From NCBI RefSeq assembly GCF_030269925.1, contig NC_085121.1, positions 12,541,501 through 12,605,500 of the forward strand: a stretch of DNA of 64,000 bases, in the 5' to 3' direction. A program made the position numbers and the translations under genes. The notes beneath the pieces are model-generated. The model was given only the letters and a program-made list of their open reading frames with translations, searched no databases and was not told the origin of the DNA. Positions 1-10,905 of this stretch are shown here, piece by piece (within the stretch, counting starts at the first letter, position 1; each line of letters begins with the position of its first letter). The DNA comes from Bombyx mori. Lineage: Eukaryota > Arthropoda > Insecta > Lepidoptera > Bombycidae.

Positions 1-706
1 GCAGTGGTGGCACTGCGCCGTCGGTTCCCTTCCGGCTATCTTAAAGAGGTACCGGCCAAAACACCCATGGCCGGTCAACATCTGCGTCAGCCGGAAGGTG
101 AGGCATCCGCGGTCGCGGCCCACCCAGTCCGCGAGAACCGGGCGGACCGCCTCGACGGTACGGAGGCCGGCCGACGGGTCCGCCAAGCGGCGAGACCACG
201 CCTCCAGCACGGACCGCCGAGAGTGGAGCCTCCGCGCTCGAACTACTCCTTCGCCGGGGCGCCCTTCCCCCCTAGAGCGGAGGTCGCTACGCCACCTGTA
301 ATCGGCAGCGAACGCCTCCGCCTCTAGGTCCCAGGGTGGCGCCCCGGCGAGCTAACACGCCGCCTCGAAGGAGACGGTGCGGTAGCCTCGGATGGCCCTG
401 ACCGCGATCGCGCGCTGCGGACGTCGCAGCGCAGTCCAGTTCGAGGCCGAGGTACCGAAGACCGGTCACCCCGACCCCGACGCGGACGCCTCCGATCACG
501 AGGTGGGCACCCAGAGGCGGCGCTCGTCCCGGCCCGTGAAAAAGCAGGGCCTGGGTTTTGTCGAGCGCCACCTCGAGTCCCAACCGTCGGATCCTTGTGA
601 CGACGTGTGCCACGCCTGCGCACGCCAGACGGGCAGACTCCAGGAAGTCCCTCCCCGGAGCCACGACCAACGTGTCGTCGGCGTAACAGATTACGACACT
701 TGGATT
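1..706 (-). pseudogene. Decayed R1-clade non-LTR retrotransposon, RT fragment running off the window
   Basis: Read on the minus strand, the left end encodes the catalytic reverse-transcriptase motif (VICYADDTLVVAP, near 650-700). It continues through a typical thumb region (LGLEVALDKTQALLFHG, YLGLELD) to about 420. The frame then breaks: the DNA that follows encodes GYRTVSFEAAC, an internal TAG, then LAGAPPWDLEAEAFAADYRW in another frame. Compared with the copies at 37.5 and 44.2 kb, a block between the two parts is missing, so this copy is dead. The 5' end near 706 is a truncation, usual for LINEs. The domain order (RT followed by an FEAACVLAGTPPW-type C-terminal region) fits the R1 clade; I cannot name the family. 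The 3' part lies outside the window. Confidence 0.75.
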
Positions 707-867
707 ACCTAACTTTAGCTTCTTTTGTTTTCTAGTCTTTGAGGTCTCTTAGAAATAGATTAATTATCAGTATCTTCGGATTTGTCTTTCCTAGAGTCTA
801 CAAGACATTCCGGCGCTTCAGTAACAGATATCGATATAGTTATATCAGTGCGCCACGTAGAGCACAG

Positions 868-1030
868 GTTTGAAGGGTGGGGCAGCCGTTGTAACTATAC
901 TGGGACCTTAGAACTTATATCTCAAGGTGGGTGGCGCATTTACGTTGTAGATGTCTATGAGCTCCAGTAATCACTTAACACCAGGTCGACTGTGAGCTCG
1001 TCCACCTATCTAAGCAATTCAAAAATAAAG
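868..1030 (+). mobile_element. Bm1-type SINE, 3' fragment
   Basis: Matches the 3' half of the Bm1-like repeat seen many times in this window (GGGGCAGCCGTTGTAACTAT ... CACCAGG ... GAGCTCGTCCACC ... CAATAAA). The tRNA-like head is missing. Confidence 0.8.
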
Positions 1031-1638
1031 TGTCCTATATGACAGTCAAAACGTTAAGAAACTATTTTCACTTAAATTACTGGTGAAAAACCATTTCCTA
1101 TAAGGTTTTTCTAATGACTGAACATTGAACGCGATTAAGCAATGTCAATACGGTATCCCAATCGCAATTATTGTACTTACATATACTGCGAAACCCACTC
1201 GTGCCCCTTGTGAAATAGCCTCTAAATGTCAAAAGCAATGCAACCTACGCATGTTGCAGTAAACAACAAAGCCCTTGACCAATCAAGAAAACAGTTTTAT
1301 GAAGTCACCAACCACCACAGAAATTATTCGCGAACGTCTCTGACCTTTAGATTTATTCCGATTAAATTTTGCACGGTCTTCGGACGAAACAGTAATGTTA
1401 GTTACATTTCGTGTGTTTGTCATACCGAAAATGATTTTTAGCTGCTCTTCATAATGTGCGTTCGGTGAAATTCTTTTGATTTCGTTGCATCGCTTATCTG
1501 AAACATGTAATTAAATATCTAAAACTCATAACGCATAAAGTTATGTGCTACGTAATATATACAAAACTTCAATTTGTTTAGTGCTAAAGAATTAAGGATA
1601 TAACAAAAATTTCTAGATCATTAAAGATTTAATGAAAA

Positions 1639-2024
1639 ACTAGTGGTCCCGCAGTAGTCGAAATTCGACTATAATTAATTGAAATTGTAAGCTTGTGTAC
1701 ACTATTATGATTCTATTTTCAAAGATTATTTCATAAATCACAAATTTCGCCAAGACTACCCTATAGAAAAATATTAATAAAGACAAAAAATATTTAATCT
1801 ATTCTCAATTTGACCACAGACGTCAAGAACAAAAGCTTGACAATAAATAAATAGTATGCATGCGTGTGTGCGTCAAATACATGGTAGTGTAATGTTTTCG
1901 TTATTGATTTAATGTATCTTTTATGCATTATTTAAAAAAAATATGGAAAATTTCATACTCCTCCGTCTTTGCAATTTTCGTAAAAAGGGATACAACGTTT
2001 TTGCTTCACTTATTAATATATAGA
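1639..2024 (-). mobile_element. Non-autonomous Helitron, copy 1 of an inverted pair
   Basis: On the minus strand it starts 5'-TCTATATATTAATA, next to an A, and ends GGGACCACTAGT next to a T. These are the TC...CTAGT ends of lepidopteran Helitrons. A second copy lies in the opposite orientation at 10063-10505. No helicase or Rep protein is encoded, so it depends on another element. Confidence 0.7.
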
Positions 2025-2949
2025 TGAGAACTTTGATAATGTACTGGACTAGTAGCCTGATACAGTACACAGTACATCACAGTAATATTATATATGGATT
2101 CAATAAATTTTTCCTAAATTTAAATAAATAAATGTGACGCTTTAATACTGAATTTCGTGATTTTTTCCTTCAAAAGTGATAAATACCCTTAAAGTATAAG
2201 TTTTTTTATTTCTAACCGAAGCTATAACGCTAAGAGATGAGTATGAATTCGTGCTTCTTGAAAATTACGAACTTAAAACACTTCAGCTTTTATTTTAGCG
2301 GTGAAATTTTCAAAATTACTTCCTTAGCGGCACTTACAATACAAGGGGCTTCCATTATCACAATTTCAAATTTGAAGTCCCAGCGCCTTAGGTTTCGCAT
2401 TGAGGAATCATGACAAACATTATAATTATATACATATACACAAATTAATATTTGAGACAGCAATAAAGGTTGATGTTCAAAAAACTATCCCAAGAGAATG
2501 TCCGTGATTTTTTAGATAGTAAAATATGTGTACAGGCAATCACAGTTTTTAAATAATTAACAGTTAGGGTGCCATAAATGGCAACAATCACAATAAAAAC
2601 TTTGCTTAACTATTTAACAACATATATGAATTTCTGATATTCAATAAAGTAAATCGTAAGCTAGTAAGAAAAAGACGTCGCTGTTTTTTTTTAAAAGAAC
2701 TATAGTTTTTTTTTTTGGAAAAATTAGGTCTAGGCTTCTCAGATGCTCGTAACGTTTAGTAATTATAATCATAAATCATCTTATTATCACGTGGCGTGCT
2801 GCCGTCAAAACTGTCAATCAATTTCGACAATACGAAACTCTTTTGGATAAGGAATTGTAATGCTTATTAAACATCTGGCGAAGACCTCATTGAAGTGGCC
2901 TGGAAATATAATCTACTCAACGAACGCAGCCATTTAAAAAAATAGGGCT

Positions 2950-3092
2950 TAGAGTAACTATACTGAGATCTTAGAACTTATATCTCAAGGTGGGTGGCGC
3001 ATTTACGTTGTAGATGTCCATGGGCTCCAGTAACCACTTCACACCAGGCGGGTTATGAGCTAGTGCACTCATCTAAGAAATAAAAAAATAAA
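2950..3092 (+). mobile_element. Bm1-type SINE, 3' fragment
   Basis: Same 3' module as 868-1030 (TAACTATACTGAGATCTTAG ... CACCAGGCGGGTTATGAGCT ... CATCTAAG) followed by an A-rich tail; 5' truncated. Confidence 0.75.
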
Positions 3093-3967
3093 AAGATTTG
3101 CTCGTTGTCAGGCGGCAAATCTAAACGAAAAAATATGAGTAAATGAAAAAAAAAAAACTTAACGCTTCCCCTTAAAATACAGAACACAAAGCAGCAGTAA
3201 TTAATTTGTTAAATGCTTACCGATATCTTTTAGGAACGTAAATGACACAAAATGGCTTTGAAGTAATAATATTAGAGCATGAATTAACAACATTACTTTT
3301 AAATCCGTGGCCTATCTTCCTTGGATCATTGAGCTTACGTAAATCCGTATGGCCACGCTTCATCCTTAGATTATTAAACTAGTTTCACTTGTATTTTTAA
3401 TACGCTTTTATTACCTTCAGACGTAGGTATGTATGTATGTTTGTAACGGAATCTTTGAACATGATTTTGACCCCCTTCAAAACATCGGATTAACTCGAAA
3501 TTTGGTTTACTTAAGGACCGATGACAATACAATATTTAAAAAAAATGAAAAAATTGAAATTCAAGTAAAAAATGAAAAATAAATAATAGTTTAAAAAAAC
3601 TAACAAAATACACTTTTATACAAAATCCAACTAATAAAATATAGAAAATAAATTTAAATTAAAAACAGTGTAACAAAAAATGATTTTATTGTAAAAAAAG
3701 CTATGAATATATGAGCCAAATAATTTCGATATACTTTCAAGTTGATAGTCAATAATTTTTATTAAAAAAAAAACAGAATTCTTCAAAGGCGCTTGCAACG
3801 CTTAATTTCAAAATTTAACAAAAAAATACTAAATGATAAAATCTAAAACAGATATATGAAATAAGTAAATTATTATAGTCAACTACATTGGTGAAATAGT
3901 CCGGAATTTTACTTATAGACGATTTACGCATTCACTGAGATTTTCAAACGAGGCTTGTGGAGAGTAT

Positions 3968-4084
3968 TAAACGGTAAGCAGCGACTCAGCTCTGCCCTTG
4001 GCATTGCTGACGTCTATGAGCGACGATAACTACTTACCATCAGGTGGACCGTATGCTCGTCTGCTTACAAAGGCAATAAAAAAA
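3968..4084 (+). repeat. Short dispersed 3' repeat (family B), about 110 bp
   Basis: Contains GGTAAGCAGCGACTCAGCTC, a CATTGCTGACGT block, ACCATCAGGTGGACCGTATG and ends CAATAAAAA. The same module occurs at 13535, 29595, 33110, 46121 and 46567, always ending in an A-rich tail. That suggests the 3' end of a retroposed element. I do not know its family. Confidence 0.7.
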
Positions 4085-4568
4085 AAGATGTCACCGCCGA
4101 TGCTTTCCCATCACCGATTGTTTGGCTACGATTTTCATTAACAACGATAGTGACTTTTGTATTATAAATACTGTGATTTTCAACTTTATTGTATTGCATC
4201 TTATCAACAATGAAGTGTGAATACATACATACTCATTTCCTTATTTATCGATCACACAAAGAGTTCATGCTATTTTAGCTATAATTTAATATAAATCTAT
4301 AATATTAGCAAACAACATTCATATCCGTCGAATAAAATTAATATGGTTTATATTGTCTGTGGCATTGAACATTTAAATGTCATATCTAACTTCATGACGA
4401 CATGTGAAGAGGTCAGGGATGTAACGGAAAAGAAAGAAACTGGTAGAATTGTCATTTAATAAACAGTCACAATCAGATTCACAAGCGTTTTTTCTCGTAC
4501 GAAGTTATGATATTGAAATCTGTCGTCAAAATTTCACAACATTTCAAAAGTTTTGCTATTAAATTCCT

Positions 4569-7500
4569 ATGTTTTCCTCGTCTTCAAGCGAATGTGATTG
4601 TGATTTTGATCGGTATGTTGCTGAATCGGAATTTGCGGATAACTTTTGCCAAAACTGGACGAATCCCGTTTACGACGCCATGAAAAACCCATTTATTTAT
4701 TACGCTCAAATTGTTAGTTCCAATTTACGTTCACGACTATTAAGATAACGTTAATTTGACTGTTTAAGTTTCACACACATACTAACTAGATAAACGATAC
4801 TTTAAGACCATAAAATTTCTTTCGAGTTTATCTTTAGATTTTATAATGTCTACAGTTGGTCTTTCTTAGTCATGGAAAACTCGTAAAATGTGCTAAAGGT
4901 AAAAAATCGAATAAACACTGGGTGTGTTTAATATCATCATCATGTAATATTGTTTAAGAATCAGCGAATATACAATAAATATTTTAACAAAATTCTAGCC
5001 TCAACCGCTCAATAGTCAACACTACAAAAAAGAAAGAAGAAACAAGAATTGGTTCGTGAAAGCGTTCCAATGGTATACGCAGGTATACAATATATAATAA
5101 TTTAATAACTAACTTTCATTAGCTTCACCCCCGTGGACTTTGTGCACCTACAATTAGCTTTACCCCCGTGAAACGACCCTTAATAACCCCCTCTTAGGGA
5201 TAGAAGTTTGAGAAGCATCGATATATACATGTACATTTATTTATAACCAGAAGCAGATTACTCCTGAAATTCACGGACTTCATACAACGGCTTATGCCTT
5301 AACAGTGAAATTTTCAAAAGTTCTTCAGCTGCCAATATTGTCATTCTAAGCCCCGATCGGCTTAGGATCTGTATTGGTGAATCAATCAGTCGGTCACGGG
5401 TTTTAAAACATTGGCCTGTGCCCACAAGGGCGTGCTAAATGTTTGAAACGTTAAATAAAGTAGTTAAATGAAGAACTAATTACAATTTGCGTCGTTGTGA
5501 TCTTACATCTTATAATTTCAATACAATTACTCATATTAGTATTGATTCTCAAACTTTGAACAATAAAATAAAATATCACGTTTTGCAATGTAAAATTGAT
5601 GTGGAAAGGAAAGCATTTTTATGTTGAATCACCTTGGCTAAATAAATCTTTATAACTAAAATTTAAATAACATTTTGTCAGGAACGTACAATTAATCAAA
5701 GAAACAGAAGGAGATTCGATTATGAAAATAATTTACCTGAATTCTCGGCTTGGTTGGACAACAAATACGAACATTACCTAAAAGAAAATTTGTATCGAAG
5801 CACGTTTCATATAAAACTAAAACAAACATCGACTTTTGAAGCTAACACTTTGCCGACAGATAATAGGTATACTCAGTCAGAATGCATTTATACAGTACTG
5901 GTGGTAGGACGTCTTGAGAGTCGGGTAGGTACCACTACCCCGCCTATTTCTGCCGTGAAGCAGTAATGCGTTTCGGTTTGAAGGGTGGGGCAGCCGTTGT
6001 AACTATACTCAGACCTTAGAACTTATATCTCAAGGTGGGTGGCGCATTTAAGTTGTAGATGGAACGTCGTTGTATTTGGAAGTCGTCGCGGCCTAACGGA
6101 TAAAACGTCCGGTGCATTCGTGTTGAGCGATGCACCGGTATTCGAATCTCAGGCGGGTACCAATTTTTCTAATGAAATACGTACTCAACAAATGTTCACG
6201 ATTGATTTCCACGGTGAAGGAATTCCACGTGTAATAAAAATGAACCCCGCAAAATTATAACACCATTATTAACACCAGGTGGGCTGTGAGCTCGTCCACC
6301 CATCTAACCAATAAAAAAAAAAAAAGTGTGTGTGTCCGCTCCGACGCACGACTGGAGTTTACTGGATATAAAAAATTAAACGAAACAATACGAGAAATAG
6401 TTCTATATTACGACAACACGATACACTACAGATTATTAACAAATTAACGAGACACAAAACAAACGACTAACAAATATATGAAAATACAATAATGAGAGAA
6501 ACGCGCGATCAGTACGAGGCTTTGTGGCGGACTGCCGGCGCAGCAGCCCGGCGTCACCTGCAATAACGCGGCCGCGCGTTGGCTCCTGATTGGCGCGCGC
6601 ACGCATCACGCAATCAGGAGCCAATCAGGCGCATAACGCATTTCGTGTGACATGCTAGTACGATTTTGATTGGCGCGCGCACGCATCACGCAATCAGGAG
6701 CCAATCAGGCGCATAACGCATTTCGTGTGACATGCTAGTACGATTTTGGTCCCCATAATTTTCATACCCCGGGCCTATATATGTAAATCGATTCTAAAGG
6801 AGTAAACTCCAAAAATTTTTTTTTTTTTAGTGTTGATTGTTGAACTATCATTTAAAAGCGGATGCCGACCTTTACCAAAACGTAATGAACGTATTTTAGT
6901 AGAGGCGACACCGTTTATCCAGCTTTACCGGAGTCCAGACACCACCTCAACCTTAATGCACCTCTGACTATGAGTTTGAAATTTCAGTGAAAATAACGGC
7001 TAGTCATACCTTTGAAAAGAAACGTACAAAATTCACAAGCCTGTCTAGGTCAATTAATAATAACATGAAACCTTTTTAGATTACAAGCAAAAATACTTTC
7101 TCTGAGCCAAGACGGTGGTGATGGACAAGAGAAGTTAATTTCATTTAAAAATTACCATTAATATGATTACTCTGCAAACTTGTAAACTTATCGTAATTTT
7201 TCCCCAGAACAATGGGCAGCTTTGAATACATTTTACGACCAAAAAATAGCATAGAGTGTTGCTGCTCCTCTCAACCCTCCGAACGCTATCAAACGTAAGT
7301 ATTGCTGAATAAAAAAAACACGTGTGGCACTCGGGGGCTGCCACGGTAAAGCTATTGCATAGCATTTTTTATCAACTTATGCAATTATAATTAGACAATA
7401 ATAATTTAATATTAAAACAATAATAATAAAATAAGACCACGCTATATTTATAAACATTATCAAAAGCAAAACATTAACTGTCCCCTTCACACTCATAAGC

Positions 7501-10500
7501 TAGACAGCGCAAAAGAGACCTTTCATGATGCGCATGCAGTGCGACGTCACGCCGCGCGCTTCACAAACACTACTCAAGCGCAACGTGTGCATGCGTTGAA
7601 CGCGAGCTACATGGTAGGCGGAGTGAGGGGTGTTAGGTTTTATTTTCGTTACGGAATTTCTTGATTCGGTCGCCGTGCTCAAAGCCCGCAATGAAAGCTA
7701 TGCAATAGCTTAAAAATTAAACAAGTTTAACATGGCACTAGAACAATGAACATTGGTATGATTAAATTGAGAAAATATCTCGGTAAACTGAAGGATATTT
7801 TTTTACTTCTCTAGCCCAGTGAATACAACCAAACATACAACGCAGCAAGTTTCGAAGGCCATTAAGCACAAATCTAAAAGTCTAACAAGCTTACGCACTG
7901 TCTACCAGCCCCTTGATCCAGCTACATTGAGCGTCGAAATCAAATGCCACTGTGAACAACATTCTGAAGAAATAACAAAATATAGAAACAAATCTAACAG
8001 ACATGAGAATAAAGATGTTTTATGCTGTTGTTTAGATAAATACAGTGGGGTAACAGGTAAAACTTCGAATAAATATGCCACGGAACCAGTGTCAAAATCT
8101 GTACGTATTTTCGTTAGTTATTGATATTAATAATTACTTTGGGTAATGAATTGAGATGTTGTAAAATTTGCTTTACGCCCGCAGTTTTGTCTGCCGGTTT
8201 AACGTTTTATACCGCATGCTCGGCTGTTGGATTAAACCAGCTTATATTATTTTCAAGAATTCAAATTATATTATATTATGAAAAAGTAACAGACAGATAA
8301 ATTTATTTTCCTATTATATGTATTATTAGTATTCTTTTATTGATTTTAAATGAAAATAATTTTTGTTTCAACTGAAAGTATATTTGAAATAAAGTAATCG
8401 AGCGATAGACACCCGTTATCTTATTAGAAAATAATGGGCTAATTGGGTTATATGGTAACACGTTTGATAAAGTTGTGTTTTCATAGTATTTTTTTTTTCC
8501 TTCAATTTTCTGTTTCTAATTCGTGACCATTAAAAATATCATCCCTTAACTACTTTGTGAAACAATATTTTTTCAGGATAAAAATAAATTTACCAACTTT
8601 GAAGATTCACTTGAACAATCGCGAGTGAATATTAAAGCTACCCCTGGTAATGTACTTTGCCAGTGTTCAGTCAATGGCGGTCAAAAAGACAAAAGTGACA
8701 GATTTTATCGAGACAAGGTAACAAATACTCAAAATTTCACGCCAAGCTAGACAACGGATGGCAAAACTTTTATTTATTATTATTGTTCTTTTATTATTGG
8801 AAATATCCAGTTTTAGCATAAGCACTGTTCCAAATCTTTTTCTAATTCTAAAATGTAATTATCAAATTAAATCTTATTTGATCCCTTTATTGGAGATGTA
8901 TGCGAACAAAGAATCAGATAAATAATCAATTCTAAATTCGCTGGTTTATTCGTTCTATTAAACTTTTTTAGTTCTGAGTTTAGTTTACATAAAATTCTGA
9001 TTATCCTCCTCCCTGAGTCGCATTCCTCATGTCTGAGGGTCGTGACCATCTCCTCCCATTAGCCTTCTCTGGATGAGTGTAACATCTCACAGCGTCCCCA
9101 GCGTTAAATACTTACCAGAAACCATTGACTTGACAAATGTAAAAACCGCCGCTTTGAGATACAAGGTCGAATTCTCAATTTTTATAACGGCTCCTCCAAT
9201 CTACAAAGCAGACGTCATGACTGCTACGTGATAAGAATGGGTACCTACTCTAACAGCCTACTGATATGAAGCACAGAATAAGCTGGATTTATTACCATTA
9301 TCAACTACCAACGTGTGTATGAAATAAAAACGGTTTTAATAATTAAGTTACTAGCTGACCCGGCAGACTTCGTAGTATCTCAGTCGACAAATAAAAGACC
9401 TAAACTTTTGTATAAAATAAACTTAAAACAGAAAAGGAAGCGGTCCGACGGGGACACATCAAAGGGAAAACAAAATTGTTATTTTTATTTAATTCCGAGC
9501 ATTTTCATATTTATCTACCTTTTAAACCTTCTCTGGACTTCCACAAATAATTCAAGACCAAAATTAGCCAAATCGGTCCAGCCGTTCTCGAGTTTTAGCG
9601 AGACTAACGAACAGCAATTCATTTTTATATATATAGATTATTATTATTTCTTAAAATTAATGGACAGAGCACAGGTTTATGTTATGTATTTACGTGTTTT
9701 CTTAGAAAAATAATGTCCCTCTCAACCTATCCAATCATAATCGCGTCACTACATATCATAGGGTACGGCAGAAGCACACAGGGGAGATATTCTCCTGTTG
9801 GTCGACTAAGATCAGTTGTTATACAAGTCTCATAGACAAATTCCGATTTTCAGAACAGAAATGAATCCATACAAATATCTCATGTCTGTTGTCCTTCGAA
9901 ATTAAATATGTGCGCGGCCGCTGAAAACGTTTTCCTTGAAACAAATAACTTCGGAATTGTTCGAACAAACAAAGAACCTTTCGATTTGTTTACTGACGAA
10001 ATGTCGCAAACTTCCGACTATTCACTAAACCTGGTACGTACATATGTGTTTGTGAGTTAACATCTATATATTAATACGTGAAGCAAAAACTTTGTATCCC
10101 TTTTTACGAAAATTGCGTGGACAGAGGAGTATGAAATTTTCCACACTTATACAGAATATAGAGAAGAAGTGCACAATGCTAATATTTTTTTTAAATAATG
10201 CATAAAAGATACATTAAATCAATAAAGAAAACATTACACACAGTACATACCATGTATTTGACGCACACACGCATGCATATTTATATATTGTCAAACTTTT
10301 GTTCTTGTCGTCTGTGGTCAAATTGAGAATAGATTAAATATTGTTTGTATTTATTAATATTTTTTTACACAATTTTTTAAGGCTACACTTGTAGCCTTGG
10401 CAAAATTTGTGATTATAGAAGTATAAAATACAATCATAACAGTGTACAAACTTACAATTCCAACTAATTATTATAGTCGACTTCGACTACTGCGGGACCT

Positions 10501-10693
10501 CTAATTAAATCAGATTCGCCATTTCCATAATATGTATAGTCAACATACGTAGTACATACAAAATATATTATTGTAGTGAACTACTTAATTTCAAACATAT
10601 TACTTTTAGCACGAATACGTAAACAGCACGCGTCCAACTTTTTTGAAAGTTTACTGCGGTGATGTTACATGCGAAGACTGCAACTCAAAATGA
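4569..10693 (+). CDS. Uncharacterised 339-residue Cys-containing protein, six exons
   Basis: I do not recognise this protein. Six consecutive open segments are bounded by AG/GT splice sites and all keep one frame: 4569-4712, 5682-5866, 7815-8100, 8577-8717, 9854-10033, 10610-10693 (stop TGA). Junction phases 0, 2, 0, 0, 0 all fit. The start ATG is preceded by an in-frame TAA with no AG between, so it is the likely initiator. Features: a Ser run then CDCDFD near residues 3-13; the segment DNFCQNWTNPVYDAMKNPF (about 23-41); Cys pairs and triplets (KCHCEQH, VLCCCLD, LCQCS, HVCCPSK); and a C-terminal YCGDVTCEDCNSK. There is no signal peptide and no membrane segment. The Cys spacing suggests metal binding or disulfides, but no known zinc-finger pattern fits. 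Two donors are GTTAGT and GTATAC, weaker than consensus. Introns hold a nested Bm1 and Helitrons. It could be a lepidopteran-specific gene; transcription is not proven. Confidence 0.6.
5895..6315 (+). mobile_element. Nested Bm1-type SINEs
   Basis: 5895-6060 is a Bm1 body ending at ...TTGTAGATG. It is interrupted at 6066-6258 by a second Bm1 head with its tRNA-like promoter (GTCGTCGCGGCCTAACGGAT and the B box GTATTCGAATC). 6262-6315 then resumes the Bm1 tail and poly(A). This lies in intron 2 of the gene at 4569-10693, starting 28 bp after its exon 2. Confidence 0.75.
6353..6809. repeat. Repeat block bounded by short inverted ends
   Basis: Starts GGAGTTTACT and ends AGTAAACTCC, a 10-bp inverted pair. 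Inside is a GC-rich core with CpG-rich words (GGCGCGCGCACGC), unlike the AT-rich surroundings. I see no transposase and no clear target duplication. It may be a non-autonomous DNA element or a displaced regulatory segment. Confidence 0.4.
6587..6746. repeat. 80-bp unit duplicated in tandem
   Basis: 6587-6666 and 6667-6746 are near-identical over 80 bp. Just before and across the first copy is a 13-bp inverted repeat, TTGGCTCCTGATT (6579-6591) and AATCAGGAGCCAA (6612-6624), around a 20-nt GC-rich loop. Confidence 0.85.
9350..9637 (-). mobile_element. Non-autonomous Helitron
   Basis: Minus strand 5'-TCTATATATATAAAAATGAA at 9637, 3' end GCCGGGTCAGCTAGT at 9350, about 288 bp. It is inserted between A and T, as Helitrons do. 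The 5' part also occurs at 47755-47880. It sits in intron 4 of the gene at 4569-10693. Confidence 0.7.
10063..10505 (+). mobile_element. Non-autonomous Helitron, copy 2 of the inverted pair
   Basis: Plus strand TCTATATATTAATACGTGAA to CTGCGGGACCTCTAAT. It matches the 1639-2024 copy over its length, but its terminal CTAGT has become CTAAT. It begins 30 bp after exon 5 (9854-10033) of the unknown Cys gene and lies wholly within that gene's last intron. Confidence 0.7.
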
Positions 10694-10792
10694 AGTTTGA
10701 TTTTCTAAGTAATTAATAATATATGAAATTTCATGATTGTTAACTCACTTAAATCATTGAAAACCAACCAATTCATGAAAATGTTATGAAAA

Positions 10793-10798
10793 AATAAA
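10793..10798 (+). terminator. Candidate polyadenylation signal of the Cys gene
   Basis: AATAAA 100 bp after the stop codon at 10691-10693; further AATAAA words follow at 10801. Confidence 0.45.
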
Positions 10799-10828
10799 AA
10801 AATAAAATAAATTATCTCTGTGGATTTT

Positions 10829-10834
10829 TTTATT
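10829..10834 (-). terminator. Candidate polyadenylation signal of the proline-rich gene
   Basis: AATAAA on the minus strand, 72 bp after its stop codon at 10906. The two convergent genes therefore have their signals about 30 bp apart. Confidence 0.5.
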
Positions 10835-10905
10835 TACAAATTTAGAAAAAAAAATATTTACAATTATGTACAATTCAGTGACATCTGAATTGTGTATTAA
10901 AACTC

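Larger units (their letters stand above)
707..4568. other. Intergenic, repeat-containing, no gene seen
   Basis: AT-rich DNA upstream of the unknown Cys gene. It contains two Bm1 fragments, one Helitron and one short 3' repeat, listed separately. Short open frames here (for example 1226-1441) have no splice context, motifs or codon character that I would support. No promoter motif is convincing upstream of 4569. Confidence 0.5.

Noticed and set aside
1226..1441. 71-codon plus-strand frame
   Set aside because: No splice sites, no conserved motif, in repeat-rich intergenic DNA.
6436..6624. 62-codon minus-strand frame
   Set aside because: Runs over the GC-rich tandem repeat and palindrome; nothing protein-like.
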